Shown: positions 1 through 7,646 of the stretch, in pieces | How positions within the stretch are numbered: the first letter of the stretch is position 1 | Layout: each line of letters opens with the position of its first letter | From: Firmicutes bacterium CAG:170 | Lineage (GTDB): Bacteria; Bacillota; Clostridia; Oscillospirales; Oscillospiraceae | Length of the DNA: 12,066 bases | Assembly (NCBI GenBank): GCA_000436735.1 | Contig: FR887161.1 | Span: forward strand, 1,627 to 13,692 | Reading direction: 5' to 3' | Notes under the pieces: generated by a model | The model's database searches: none | What the model was told of the DNA's origin: nothing | Seen by the model: only the letters and a program-made list of their open reading frames with translations | Program-made: the position numbers and the translations under genes

Positions 1-516
1 CTCGAAATGATCGATAGGGTCATGGATCCGCTTTTCGCCGCCGCGGCCCAGCCGCAGATAGCAGGTACCGGGATACCTCGCGATCGCCCGTGTGGCTTCC
101 TCTGCCTCCACAAGATCGCCGGGACACAGCACCGCCACATCCGGCAGCGCCCGCATCACGGCGATGTCCTCTGTCGCCTGATGGCTCATGCCAAGCGACC
201 CATAGACAAAGCCGCCGCCCACGCACACGATCTTCACATTGGCGTGATGATACGCGCAGTCGTTGCGGATCTGCTCCAGACAGCGCAGCGTTGGAAAATT
301 GCCGATGGAATAGGTAAACACGGTTTTTCCCTCGAGCGCCATTCCGGCCGCCGCCGAGGTCATATTCTGCTCCGCAATACCGGCGTTGACGAACTGATCG
401 GGCAGCTGCTCCCAGAAGGGCTTGAGCACCCCGAAGCCAAGATCGCCGGTCATAAGCTCGATATTCGGATCTTCTTTTGCAAGCGCGATCAGCGTGCGGA
501 CAAAGGTATCTCGCAT
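1..516 (-). CDS. Transketolase, C-terminal (pyrimidine-binding) subunit, partial
   Basis: The reading frame starts at ATG 516 and runs off the left edge after 172 residues with no stop. It encodes the pyrimidine-binding domain of a transketolase; the C-terminal domain must lie outside the window. The ThDP-activating glutamate is visible as Glu49 in NAGIAEQN, and a conserved histidine follows in the SHQATED segment. An AGGAGGT ribosome site about 7 nt upstream fixes the start, which lies just after the TGA (519-521) of the N-terminal subunit gene. The two products should form one split transketolase that moves two-carbon ketol units between sugars in the cytoplasm. The position in a sugar-transferase operon suggests a role in making a special sugar rather than in the central pentose phosphate pathway. 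The family call is firm; the substrate is unknown. Confidence 0.93.
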   Translation of the reverse strand, partial: MRDTFVRTLIALAKEDPNIELMTGDLGFGVLKPFWEQLPDQFVNAGIAEQNMTSAAAGMALEGKTVFTYSIGNFPTLRCLEQIRNDCAYHHANVKIVCVGGGFVYGSLGMSHQATEDIAVMRALPDVAVLCPGDLVEAEEATRAIARYPGTCYLRLGRGGEKRIHDPIDHFE

Positions 517-518
517 AC

Positions 519-1466
519 TCAGACCTCCTTTGCGATATACGTCGGGTGCCAGCCTGCCGAGGCAGTATGATCGTTTCCGATATCGGCATCGGGGCCGGGC
601 TTCACCGGGTCGGCAATGCCATCCGGCGTATAGGGGTCTTCCACACCCGCGGGCTTTGCCGCGTGCAGCTCCGTGACCGCGCCGTCGTATTCCCAGCCGT
701 CATGCGGGAAGCGGTAATGCCAGAGGATGTCGTTCTCCATGAAGGAAACACCCTTTCCCTTCACGGTATTGGCAATCACAACGGTCGGCTTGTGCCCGGC
801 GTTGCGGGTATCCGTCAGTGCGCTGCGGAGTGCGTTATGGTCGTGTCCGTTCAGCTCGATGACGTTCCAGCCGAACGCGCGCCACTTTGCGCCGAAATCC
901 TCCAGCTCCAGCGTCTTTTCGCAGGTATCGAGGCTCTGCATATGGTTATGGTCGATGATAGCGACCAGATTTTCGAGCCGGTATTGGTTGGCAAACAGCG
1001 CCGCCTCCCAGACCGAGCCTTCGTCGCACTCGCCGTCGCCCAATACGGCAAACACCCGGTGATGCTTGCCGTCCTGCTTCGCGGCCAGTGCCATTCCGGC
1101 CGCGGCGCAGAGACCGTGGCCCAGGGAGCCGGTGGAAAGGTCCACGCCGGGCAGATGGTGCGAGACGTGGCCGGACAGGCGGCTTCCGTTCTGATAATGT
1201 GTTTTCAGCTCGGCGGGAGCAAAGAAGCCGCTTTCTGCGAGCGCGGCGTATACGGCGGCGCCGGCATGGCCCTTGCTCATGATGAAGCGGTCGCGCCCGT
1301 CCCACTCGGGGTCTTCCGGATCGTACCGCAGAATGTCCGCATACAGAACAGCGAGGATATCCGCTGCGGACAGGACCGCGCCGATATGGCTTCCGCCGGA
1401 AAGATGCGTCATTTCAATGCCGTGGCGGCGGATCAGCCAGGCAAGCTGCTCACTTGTTTTCTTCAT
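519..1466 (-). CDS. Transketolase, N-terminal (ThDP-binding) subunit
   Basis: This 315-residue protein is the diphosphate-binding half of a split transketolase. The ThDP/Mg motif is clear: GDGE at 143-146 and the closing Asn in IDHN at 171-174. SKGHA (64-68), a histidine-rich GHVSHH segment (99-104) and KGKGVSFME are also typical. Stand-alone N-subunits are usually about 270-280 residues; this one has an extra hydrophilic tail rich in Pro, Asp and Gly after about residue 265. The start ATG (1466) overlaps the stop of the upstream aldo/keto reductase as ATGA, so translation is probably coupled. The C-terminal subunit starts 2 nt after this gene's stop. The enzyme probably makes or rearranges a sugar precursor for the glycan operon, which is an inference from context. 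Confidence 0.94.
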   Translation of the reverse strand: MKKTSEQLAWLIRRHGIEMTHLSGGSHIGAVLSAADILAVLYADILRYDPEDPEWDGRDRFIMSKGHAGAAVYAALAESGFFAPAELKTHYQNGSRLSGHVSHHLPGVDLSTGSLGHGLCAAAGMALAAKQDGKHHRVFAVLGDGECDEGSVWEAALFANQYRLENLVAIIDHNHMQSLDTCEKTLELEDFGAKWRAFGWNVIELNGHDHNALRSALTDTRNAGHKPTVVIANTVKGKGVSFMENDILWHYRFPHDGWEYDGAVTELHAAKPAGVEDPYTPDGIADPVKPGPDADIGNDHTASAGWHPTYIAKEV

Positions 1467-2404
1467 TCCGACACCTCATTCAGCTCCCGCAGTTCTTCCT
1501 CGTTCAGCGTCCACCCCATGGCCTCGACATTGGCCGAGAGCTGCGCGGGGCGCTTGACGCCCGCGATCACGACCGACTCCGGCAGCGTGTCCAGTATCCA
1601 GCGGATGGCGCAGGCTGCGACGGACTTTTCGCGGTTCGCGGCAATTTTTTTCAAAGCCTCGACGATACGCAGATTTTGTTCCAGCTTTTCGCCATGGAAA
1701 TTCACATAGATCTCCCGGCTGCGGCGGTCGTCCGCGCCGAAGCATACGTTTTCGCGGTTATACTTTCCGGTCAGGATCCCCTGGCCGAGGCTTCCCCACG
1801 TCATGGGCGTTGCCCGGAGACGGCTCTGCACAACGCGCAGGTCATCCTCGTTCTTCCGGCAGGCCAGAGACAGCTCGTCCTGACAGCAGGCAAAGCGCCC
1901 CGCATAGGGCAGAAGCTCCTCCAGCCCGTCGCCGTGGATGTTGGAAAGGCCGTAATAGCGGAGCTTTCCGGCGACCTTCAGCTCCTCCAGCTTGCCCACC
2001 ACGTCCGCAATGGGCGTTTTCCCGTCGCGATAGTGAATGAGATACACATCGATATAGTCGGTATTCAGCCGCCGGAGGCTTTCCTCCAGCGCCTGCTGGA
2101 TATACTCCGGCGAATTGTCATAGACGGTTTTGCCGCCGCCCACACGGACGCCAAATTTCGATTCGATCACAACATCCCTGCGCCGGCTTCCGAGTCCCTT
2201 TGCAAGCGTCCGCTCAGACTGTCCGAGGCCGTAGGTATCGGCGGTGTCGAAGAAATTCACGCCCGCGTCCAGCGCGGCGTGGATCGCGTCCAGGAGCTCA
2301 CTCTCCTGCACGCTTCCCCAGCCGTAGCCGCCCATTGGACATCCGCCCATGCAGAAGCGCGATACGCACAGGTCAGTGTTTTGCAGCGTTATGTATTCCA
2401 TCAT
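1463..2404 (-). CDS. Aldo/keto reductase
   Basis: This 313-residue protein is a full-length NAD(P)H-dependent oxidoreductase with a TIM-barrel fold. The catalytic tetrad is visible: Asp53 and Tyr58 in FFDTADTYG, Lys83 in ESKFG, and His124 in YLIHYR. It resembles the group often annotated as L-galactose/D-threo-aldose dehydrogenase-like or L-glyceraldehyde reductase-like, and the exact substrate cannot be read from sequence. The start is ATG 2404, immediately followed by a second ATG; a GGAG element lies about 9 nt upstream. ATGA overlaps join it to the sugar transferase upstream and to the transketolase downstream, so the genes are co-transcribed and translationally coupled. It may reduce or oxidise a sugar intermediate that the split transketolase also handles. 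Confidence 0.93.
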   Translation of the reverse strand: MMEYITLQNTDLCVSRFCMGGCPMGGYGWGSVQESELLDAIHAALDAGVNFFDTADTYGLGQSERTLAKGLGSRRRDVVIESKFGVRVGGGKTVYDNSPEYIQQALEESLRRLNTDYIDVYLIHYRDGKTPIADVVGKLEELKVAGKLRYYGLSNIHGDGLEELLPYAGRFACCQDELSLACRKNEDDLRVVQSRLRATPMTWGSLGQGILTGKYNRENVCFGADDRRSREIYVNFHGEKLEQNLRIVEALKKIAANREKSVAACAIRWILDTLPESVVIAGVKRPAQLSANVEAMGWTLNEEELRELNEVSE

Positions 2405-3099
2405 GCCTTTTCTCCGTTTCCGGCCCGCGCGATGCGGCGCGCCTTTTTCAGCACACAGCCGACGGTCTTGAAAAACAGATACACGTCCGTGCGGAGGGAA
2501 ACCTCCTGCGCATAGCGGATGCGAAGCCGGTTTTTCCTTTGCAGCACGTATTTTTCATACATTTCATCCGCGTTTTCCGTGCCGACGATCTCGTCCAGAC
2601 TGATAAACTCGATGGAGCTGAAATCGGTGATGCCGGGCCGCACCTCAAGGATCTGCTTCTCCTCACCCTCATAGGCCTCCGTATAGCGCAGAAGCTCCGG
2701 ACGCGGGCCGACGAAGCTCATGCTCCCGAACAGGACGTTATAAAGCTGCGGCAGCTCGTCCAGTTTGACCTTCCGCAGGAGCCGTCCGGCCCGGGTGATC
2801 CGCGGGTCGTTCAGCGCGGTCGTCCCGCCGAGCTTATCCGCGCCCTTGTACATCGTGCGAAGCTTGATGATATGGAACGGCTTTCCGTGATAGCCGCCGC
2901 GCAGCGGCGTGTAGAAAATGGGAAAGCCGTCCTCGATCGCAATGAAAATGCCGATCACCAGAAGGATCGGCGTCACGATCACAGAGCCTGCCAGCGCAAG
3001 CACAAGGTCCAGCACGCGCTTGGTCACGCGATTGTAAAAGCTCCTGTAGCCGTCACGCTTCTGCTTTTCTGTTTTATCGGATACCTGTTCTGTTCCCAT
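2401..3099 (-). CDS. Polyprenyl-phosphate sugar (phosphoglycosyl) transferase
   Basis: This is a monotopic bacterial sugar transferase (Pfam Bac_transf / WbaP-WcaJ-like), which moves a sugar-1-phosphate from a nucleotide sugar to undecaprenyl phosphate to start a surface glycan. Counted from ATG 3099 it has 232 residues. It has one hydrophobic membrane segment (about 31-55), then KLRTM (79-83), LDELPQLYNV (from 113), FVGPRPE (about 129-135) and RPGITD (154-159). Length and motif order fit the small class that lacks the extra N-terminal membrane domain. The start is uncertain: ATG 3099 has only a weak GGTG element, while the frame is open to a TTG at 3153, which would add 18 residues. The gene is first after the promoter at 3195-3223 and overlaps the aldo/keto reductase by ATGA. 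Confidence 0.93.
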   Translation of the reverse strand: MGTEQVSDKTEKQKRDGYRSFYNRVTKRVLDLVLALAGSVIVTPILLVIGIFIAIEDGFPIFYTPLRGGYHGKPFHIIKLRTMYKGADKLGGTTALNDPRITRAGRLLRKVKLDELPQLYNVLFGSMSFVGPRPELLRYTEAYEGEEKQILEVRPGITDFSSIEFISLDEIVGTENADEMYEKYVLQRKNRLRIRYAQEVSLRTDVYLFFKTVGCVLKKARRIARAGNGEKA

Positions 3100-3194
3100 A
3101 CTCACCACTTCAAGCCCATTCAAAATCTGCCGCGGTTTTCCGTATATGTTCAAATCCCGCGGTTTTCAAGCAGGATATGAGCGCTTTTGTTTTG

Positions 3195-3223
3195 ATTATA
3201 CAGCATGGTCAGGGAATGTGCAA
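3195..3223 (-). promoter_or_regulatory. Sigma-A promoter of the sugar-transferase operon
   Basis: On the minus strand, TTGCAC (3223-3218) is followed after exactly 17 nt by a perfect TATAAT (3200-3195). Transcription should begin near 3188. This gives a leader of about 35 nt to the TTG at 3153 or about 90 nt to the ATG at 3099. The promoter lies in the tail of the MBL-fold gene remnant. No operator or riboswitch is evident in the leader. Confidence 0.8.
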
Positions 3224-3438
3224 TGACCTTCAAGTAAAAAACTGTATGCACACCCATTCTGCGGCTTTTCCGCAAGATGTGTCTGCGCATGAAACACGGT
3301 ACCGGCCCACATGCCGATATCTTCTCCGAGCAGCGTCACCGTGCAGCGCCGGATGTCTCTGCTGACCGTAAACCGGTCGGTATCCGCAAGCGGCGGCAGA
3401 AAATCCGCCGCGCCGGTTCCAAGAAAAGTGATTTTCAT
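3196..3438 (-). pseudogene. N-terminal remnant of an MBL-fold (metallo-beta-lactamase-like) hydrolase
   Basis: The first residues after ATG 3438, MKITFLGTGAAD, are the classic opening beta-strand of PhnP/RNase Z-like metallo-beta-lactamase-fold hydrolases. A region ending in RRCTVTLLGEDI fits the next strands. After about residue 41 the similarity stops, and the metal-binding HxHxDH motif never appears. The 80-residue frame ends at a TAA inside the -10 element of the downstream operon. A GGGAG ribosome site 6 nt before the ATG suggests the start was once functional. I read it as a gene cut short by deletion. A small novel protein using the old start cannot be excluded but is unlikely. Confidence 0.6.
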
Positions 3439-3509
3439 TGATCTCTCCCGCTTCCTTCGAAGCCCTGTATGCGATACGTCGGTTTTTCCGGCGAAAAATG
3501 CAGCCGAGG

Positions 3510-3532
3510 CGCACAGCGGCTCCTGCTGTGCG
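3510..3532 (-). other. Stable hairpin in gene-poor stretch
   Basis: An 8-bp perfect stem (CGCACAGC with GCTGTGCG) and 7-nt loop lie between the glycosidase-like remnant and the MBL remnant. On the minus strand a run of five T follows about 10 nt later (3496-3492), so this may be the old transcription terminator of the glycosidase-like gene, though the spacing is poor. I see no intact gene in 3439-3620. Confidence 0.35.
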
Positions 3533-3619
3533 TCTCCCGCTCTGTTTCATTGCAGCACGATCCCGGAAAAAATGCAAAAGTGCTTTTGCCATCCGGACTT
3601 CCGCAGAGCACCTAGGGTG

Positions 3620-3905
3620 CATTCTCCGGAGGCCCCGGAGGAAGTGTCCGTTGGCCATTTCCAGCATACCGGGCATCACGCCGCCCTTCATGCCGCCGGA
3701 GATCATCATGCTCCGCAGCGGGCTTCCAGCAGAGGAATTCATCAGCATCCGAAATTCCGGGTTTTCATAGTCCTTTTTGCCGCCGAAGCCCCTCGCGATG
3801 GCCGCCGCCACAGCCTTGAACATGATTTTCATGATAAGGCTGTCGTCCTTCATTTCCATGACGGTATTGTCCATGGTGAACGCGCCCTTTTTCAGCACCG
3901 CGGGA
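3620..3905 (-). pseudogene. C-terminal remnant of a large protein, possibly a GH3-type glycosidase
   Basis: The minus frame between about 3905 and 3620 has protein-like character: KKGAFTMDNTVMEMKDD, then an Ala-rich helix, SPLRSMMISGG, and finally MLEMANGHFLRGL. It then runs into unrelated sequence. This pattern resembles the C-terminal tail seen on some Clostridial GH3 beta-glucosidase-like proteins, but that is recall of a pattern, not a firm match. There is an internal ATG at 3874 with no good ribosome site (a GGG 10-12 nt upstream only). Sequence above about 3905 in the same frame looks non-coding. The neighbouring AraC remnant points the opposite way, which fits a regulator next to the sugar-catabolic gene it once controlled. 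Confidence 0.45.
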
Positions 3906-3959
3906 CGTATTTCCGCCCCAGCATCGCTTCCCAGTCCCTTTGGTTGGGCTTTCCGCCGC

Positions 3960-4455
3960 CGCGCCAGAGGAAAAATCTCTTTATCCTCACGGAGACGCTG
4001 GCCTCCCGCTCGGCTATTCAGGGCGGTATGCAGGTAGACGATGCGTTCACGCTCAGCGATTCCTACATCCGGCAGTGTGAGCTGCTGTCCTCTCCGGAGC
4101 GGATCGTGAATCTGCAATACCGGATGCTGCTGGATTACGCGGAGCGTGTGGAGCGGCTGCATCGCGGAAAAGCGTCGTCCAAGCTGGCGGCCGATGCGGC
4201 AAATTACGTCCAGCATCATCTCTCAGATGCAATTAAAACGGAGGATATCGCCGGAGCGTTGTATATGAGCCGCCCATACTTGTCGAAGAAGTTCAAGGAG
4301 GATACCGGGGGAAAATATAGCTGACTTCATCCTGAAGAAAAAAACGGAGGAGGCCAAACGCCTCCTCCGCTATTCGGACAAATCGCTCACCGTGATCGGC
4401 TCCTATCTCGGCTTTTCCCTGTCCAGTCATTTCTCGCGCATACAAGATATACGTC
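3960..4455 (+). pseudogene. C-terminal half of an AraC-family transcriptional regulator, frameshifted
   Basis: From about 3968 the plus strand reads KNLFILTETLASRSA, then a region with LSDSYIRQCE and LQYRMLLDYAERVE. The double helix-turn-helix domain follows, including EDIAGALYMSRPYLSKKFKE. These are hallmarks of the large (about 400 residues) AraC/XylS regulators of Clostridia. The N-terminal half is missing and no start signal is present. At about 4311-4315 a run of four A has one extra base. The frame then ends at TGA 4322-4324, while the continuation (ADFILKKKTEEAKRLL, then SLSSHFSR) sits in the next frame. The last helix after SHFSR is scrambled, and similarity ends near 4455, just short of the convergent trkH stop. 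It cannot encode a working regulator. Confidence 0.82.
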
Positions 4456-4480
4456 GGCTGCGGTCCTTTCTCGTTCTGTT

Positions 4481-5926
4481 TTATCTGCGCCGCGTCCACG
4501 TCGTGGGCAGCATCAGGATGAGCATGGGATACAGCTCCAGCCGTCCGAACAGCATATCCAGCGTCAGCACGACCTTGGCCAGCGGCGAAAACGCCGCGTA
4601 GCTTCCAGCCGGGTCAACCATGCCGAGGCCGGGGCCGATGTTGTTGACCGTTGCAAAGACCGCCGTGATGGTTGTCGAGCCGTCGAAGCCATCGAGCGAG
4701 ACCAGCAGGATCGAGATGACGATCAGGAACACATATGTCAGGAAATAGGCGCTGACGCCGCGCACCGTATCGTTGGAGAGCGGCTTTCCGTCGATGGTCA
4801 TGACCTTGACCGTGCGCGGATGCAGGAGCAGCCGCACCTCGCGCTGCACCGTCTTGACCAGAATGACCAGCCGGGAGATCTTGAGACCGCCGCCGGTGGA
4901 GCCTGCGCACGCGCCGATCAGCATCAGCAACACAAGGATCACGCGGGAAAACTCCGGCCAAAGGCCAAAATTCTCCGTACCGAAGCCCGTTGTCGTGATG
5001 ACTGATGACACGGAAAACGCCGCGTGGTGCAGCGCGTCACACGCACGCGGATACATCGGAAGGATGTTGAGCGTGATCGCCGCGATGGACAGGAAAATGA
5101 TCGCCAGATACCAGCGCAGCTCCGTATTCTTCCACACGAGGTCGAATTTCCGCCGCAGGATGAAAAAATAGATCGAGAAATTCACGCCGAACAGCGCCAT
5201 AAAAACGGTCGTGACGGTCTGGTGATAATAGCTGTAGCCCGCGAATGAGTCGGCCTTGATTGCAAAGCCGCCCGTGCCTGCCGTGGCGAACGCATTGCAA
5301 AGCGTATCGAACAGCGGCATTCCTCCGGCGAGGTAGAAGATCATTTGTATGACCGTCAGGCCGAAATAGATGCCGTACAGAATTTTCGAGGAATCCACCA
5401 TCCGGGGCACCATCTTGGAGACGGTCGGCCCGGGGCTTTCGGCGCGGAGCAGATGGATGCCCTGCCCGCCCTCCATATTGACGATGGCGAGCATGAACAC
5501 CAGAATGCCCATGCCGCCGATCCAGTGCGAAAAGCTGCGCCAGAAGAGGCTGCACCGGTTGAGCACTTCCACGTTCGGCAGGATGCTCGAGCCGGTCGTG
5601 GTGAAGCCGGAGACCATCTCAAAAACGGCGTCCAGATACGACGGGATATCGCCGCAGAGCGTGAACGGCAGCGCTCCTGCCAACGACAGCACGACCCATC
5701 CCAGCGCCACACACAGAAGTCCGTCGCGCGCATAGATCGTTTTCCGGGTCGGCCGGGAGATCAGCCGCAGCGCCAACCCTGCCAGCGCGGCTCCAAGCGC
5801 CGTGAACAGATAGTACCAGCCCGCCCGCTCCGCATAGATCAGCGCCACCAGCGCCGGCAGCAGCAGGATCACGGCCTCCAGGATCAGCAGCGTCCCCAGA
5901 ATAAAAGAGATCATGCGTTTGTTCAT
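4481..5926 (-). CDS. trkH: TrkH-family potassium uptake channel subunit
   Basis: This full-length 481-residue integral membrane protein is the K+-translocating subunit of a Trk/Ktr system. All four pore-loop filter regions of the TrkH/KtrB superfamily are visible: SGFTTTGSS (106-114), ATAGTGGFA (214-222), ITTTGFGTEN (310-319) and VNNIGPGLG (427-435). The glycine-rich gate-region motif GSTGGGLKISR is at 342-352, and the C-terminus LYPMLILMLPTTW is typical. The start ATG 5926 lies 3 nt after the trkA stop, with an AAAGGGA ribosome site inside trkA, so the two are one operon. The channel should take up K+ under control of the TrkA ring that binds its cytoplasmic face. No terminator is evident downstream, where the convergent AraC remnant ends about 25 nt away. 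Confidence 0.96.
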   Translation of the reverse strand: MNKRMISFILGTLLILEAVILLLPALVALIYAERAGWYYLFTALGAALAGLALRLISRPTRKTIYARDGLLCVALGWVVLSLAGALPFTLCGDIPSYLDAVFEMVSGFTTTGSSILPNVEVLNRCSLFWRSFSHWIGGMGILVFMLAIVNMEGGQGIHLLRAESPGPTVSKMVPRMVDSSKILYGIYFGLTVIQMIFYLAGGMPLFDTLCNAFATAGTGGFAIKADSFAGYSYYHQTVTTVFMALFGVNFSIYFFILRRKFDLVWKNTELRWYLAIIFLSIAAITLNILPMYPRACDALHHAAFSVSSVITTTGFGTENFGLWPEFSRVILVLLMLIGACAGSTGGGLKISRLVILVKTVQREVRLLLHPRTVKVMTIDGKPLSNDTVRGVSAYFLTYVFLIVISILLVSLDGFDGSTTITAVFATVNNIGPGLGMVDPAGSYAAFSPLAKVVLTLDMLFGRLELYPMLILMLPTTWTRRR

Positions 5927-5929
5927 GGC

Positions 5930-7303
5930 TTATCCCTTTCGTCTGTCCAGAATATCACTCAGGTCGCTCAGGCCGGTGATGGTCGTAATAACAATGACGG
6001 TATCGCCCGGCTCGATAGTATCCTGGCCGCTGGGGATAATGACCTTGCCGCCGCGGTCAATGGAGCCGATCAGGATGTTCCGCTTGAGCCGCAGCGTGGA
6101 AAGCGGCGTCCCGCAGACCGGAGAGCCCTCCGCCGCACGGAATTCCAGCGCCTCCACCCGTCCGCTGAGCAGCTTGTAAAGCGTCTCGACCTTGGAGCCG
6201 ACGGAATTCTGCATCGCGCGGACATAACGGCAGATAAGATTGGACGCGCTGTGGCGCGAGTTGTAGACGCTGCCGACATCCAGTGCGCTGAGAATGCTTT
6301 GGAACGAGGCGCGGTTGACCTTGGTCACGACCTTGACGCGCGGGAAGCTCTTGCGGACGTAGAGGCTGATGAGGATGTTTTCCTCGTCCATGCCGGTCAG
6401 GCTCGCAAAGGCGTCCACCTGCTCCACGCCGGACTCCCGGAGGAATGCCTCGTTCGTACCGTCGCCGTGCAGGATCGTCGCCTTGGGCAGCAGCTGCGAA
6501 AGCGCCTCGCAGCGGGCAAAATTCGATTCGATGATCTTGACGTCCAGCCCCGTTTCCAGCAGCTGCCGCGCCAGATAATACGCGATGCGTCCGCCGCCGA
6601 CCAGCATAACGTGCCGGATCGGATTTGCCGCCAGATGCACCTGCCGGAAGAAGGTCTGCGCGCTGCGCGGCGTACAGATCAGGAGGATCCGGTCCCCCGC
6701 CTCCAGCCGGAACGAGCCGCCGGGGATCGTCACCATGCTTCCGCCGCGCTCAACGGCGCCGATCAGCACGTTCGACCGCGTCAGTACCGGCAGCTCCATC
6801 AGCGTCTTGCCTGCCAGCGGCGACTGCTCCGACAAAATCAGCTGCAACAGCTCCACATGTCCGTCCGCAAAGGCGTCGGCCCGCATGGCCGACGGCAGCC
6901 GCAGGCTCCGCGCGATCTCGGTCGCGCAGGTCAGCTCCGGGTTAACGGACAGGCTCAGCCCGAGGTCGTCCGTAATCAGCGAAAGCTGCGAATCATATTC
7001 CGGATTGCGCACACGCGCGATCGTATGCTGCGCGCCGGCCTTTTTGGCGATCAGGCAGCACAGCAGATTCAGCTCGTCCGACGCCGTCACTGCGATCAGC
7101 AGGTCTGCGGAATCCACGCCTGCCTCGATCTGCGTCTCATAGGTCGCGCCGTTTCCCTCGATGCAGAGAATATCGAGCGCTTCCGTCGTCTGCTGAAGCG
7201 GATCGGGGCTGTGGTCTACAATGGTAATGTCATGTCCTTCCCGGGAGAGCTGCTCGGCAAGCGTGCTGCCGACCTTGCCGTCTCCGACAATGACGATCTT
7301 CAT
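5930..7303 (-). CDS. trkA: TrkA, nucleotide-binding RCK regulatory subunit of the potassium channel
   Basis: The protein has 457 residues from ATG 7303 and the usual duplicated layout: RCK_N (1-135), RCK_C (about 140-215), second RCK_N (about 230-350) and second RCK_C (about 375-457). The first Rossmann fold opens with MKIVIVGDGKVG and has Asp30 at the end of strand 2 to hold the ribose of NAD(H). The second opens with VMLVGGGRIA (232-241), a slightly divergent glycine motif. I chose ATG 7303 over the longer open frame from 7366 because it has AGGAG 8 nt upstream, begins at the conserved MKIVI, and lies after the promoter at 7338-7366. It should assemble under TrkH and gate K+ uptake in response to nucleotides. 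Confidence 0.96.
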   Translation of the reverse strand: MKIVIVGDGKVGSTLAEQLSREGHDITIVDHSPDPLQQTTEALDILCIEGNGATYETQIEAGVDSADLLIAVTASDELNLLCCLIAKKAGAQHTIARVRNPEYDSQLSLITDDLGLSLSVNPELTCATEIARSLRLPSAMRADAFADGHVELLQLILSEQSPLAGKTLMELPVLTRSNVLIGAVERGGSMVTIPGGSFRLEAGDRILLICTPRSAQTFFRQVHLAANPIRHVMLVGGGRIAYYLARQLLETGLDVKIIESNFARCEALSQLLPKATILHGDGTNEAFLRESGVEQVDAFASLTGMDEENILISLYVRKSFPRVKVVTKVNRASFQSILSALDVGSVYNSRHSASNLICRYVRAMQNSVGSKVETLYKLLSGRVEALEFRAAEGSPVCGTPLSTLRLKRNILIGSIDRGGKVIIPSGQDTIEPGDTVIVITTITGLSDLSDILDRRKG

Positions 7304-7337
7304 GTCATACACTCCTGACTTTGTGCGATTTTTCTCC

Positions 7338-7366
7338 ATTATAGCGCCGCATTCCACCGATTGCAA
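7338..7366 (-). promoter_or_regulatory. Sigma-A promoter of trkA-trkH
   Basis: On the minus strand TTGCAA (7366-7361) and a perfect TATAAT (7343-7338) are separated by 17 nt. Transcription should start near 7331, leaving a leader of about 28 nt that holds the AGGAG site of trkA. It faces away from the tRNA promoter at 7423. Confidence 0.82.
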
Positions 7367-7422
7367 TGAAAAAGGCGTTAAAAATCGCCGTTTCCGCCCT
7401 CCGCGTCAACCGTTTCTTCGGA

Positions 7423-7452
7423 TTGACAAGGCGAAACCGGATGTGGTAGAAT
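7423..7452 (+). promoter_or_regulatory. Sigma-A promoter reading into the tRNA-Leu region
   Basis: A consensus TTGACA (7423-7428) and TAGAAT (7447-7452) are separated by 18 nt; an A/T-rich stretch continues to 7458. Transcription should start near 7459. The transcript would begin with a short leader carrying an 8-bp hairpin (7466-7473 with 7488-7495), then reach the truncated tRNA-Leu copy at 7530. It probably was the native tRNA-Leu promoter before the duplication. Confidence 0.7.
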
Positions 7453-7529
7453 ATAAAAGATGCGTGTGCTTCGAAATGGCTCTGTCACGAAGTACCTGCC
7501 GCATAAGCAGAATTTTTAAAATGAAATAT

Positions 7530-7568
7530 GCGCCCGTGGTGGAATTGGCAGACACGATGGATTTAGGT
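7530..7568 (+). pseudogene. Truncated tRNA-Leu, 5' half only
   Basis: These 39 bases are identical to the first 39 bases of the intact tRNA-Leu at 7835. They cover the 5' acceptor strand, the D arm, the 5' anticodon stem and the whole anticodon loop. Identity ends exactly at the 3' edge of the anticodon loop, a favoured crossover point for tRNA-targeting integrases. No 3' half follows, so it cannot make a tRNA. It sits about 70 nt downstream of the predicted start site of the promoter at 7423, at the place where a functional tRNA would be expected. Confidence 0.9.
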
Positions 7569-7574
7569 GATGTC

Positions 7575-7593
7575 ACCTTGGTGAAAGGTTTTT
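7575..7593 (+). terminator. Short hairpin with T-tract just after the truncated tRNA
   Basis: ACCTT and AAGGT form a 5-bp stem with a 5-nt loop, followed by TTTTT. The stem is weak. Its 5' arm overlaps an alternative GGTG/CACC pairing (7566-7569 with 7574-7577), so the two folds exclude each other. It could terminate transcripts from the promoter at 7423. Confidence 0.4.
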
Positions 7594-7624
7594 GCGCCGC
7601 TCCTCGCTGCGGACACTCTTCGGT

Positions 7625-7646
7625 AAAAGCAGGCACGCCTGTTTTT
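7625..7646 (+). terminator. Probable rho-independent terminator in the tRNA spacer
   Basis: AAAAGCAGG and CCTGTTTTT form a 9-bp stem (one G-U pair) with loop CACG, and the 3' arm itself ends in five T. An A-tract, G/C core and T-tract make a classic small terminator, possibly bidirectional. If active, it would stop transcription from 7423 before the intact tRNA-Leu. Confidence 0.5.

Noticed and set aside
477..1709. Long plus-strand open frame opposite the transketolase subunits
   Set aside because: It crosses several gene boundaries on the other strand and shows no motif. The minus-strand proteins carry ThDP and catalytic motifs.
3230..4219. A 329-codon minus-strand frame as one intact gene
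   Set aside because: It merges unrelated parts: non-coding sequence antisense to the AraC remnant, the glycosidase-like tail, and a frame antisense to nothing functional. Only about 3620-3905 looks like protein.
5345..7318. A 657-codon open frame on the plus strand, antisense to trkA and trkH
   Set aside because: It is a GC-rich shadow of the two genes. The translation is rich in Arg, Gln, His and Asp with no domain character, and it has no ribosome site; the minus-strand genes show all family motifs.
7423..7530. A T-box or other riboswitch before the tRNA fragment
   Set aside because: The leader is too short, no T-box consensus is seen, and no downstream protein gene is present on the plus strand.
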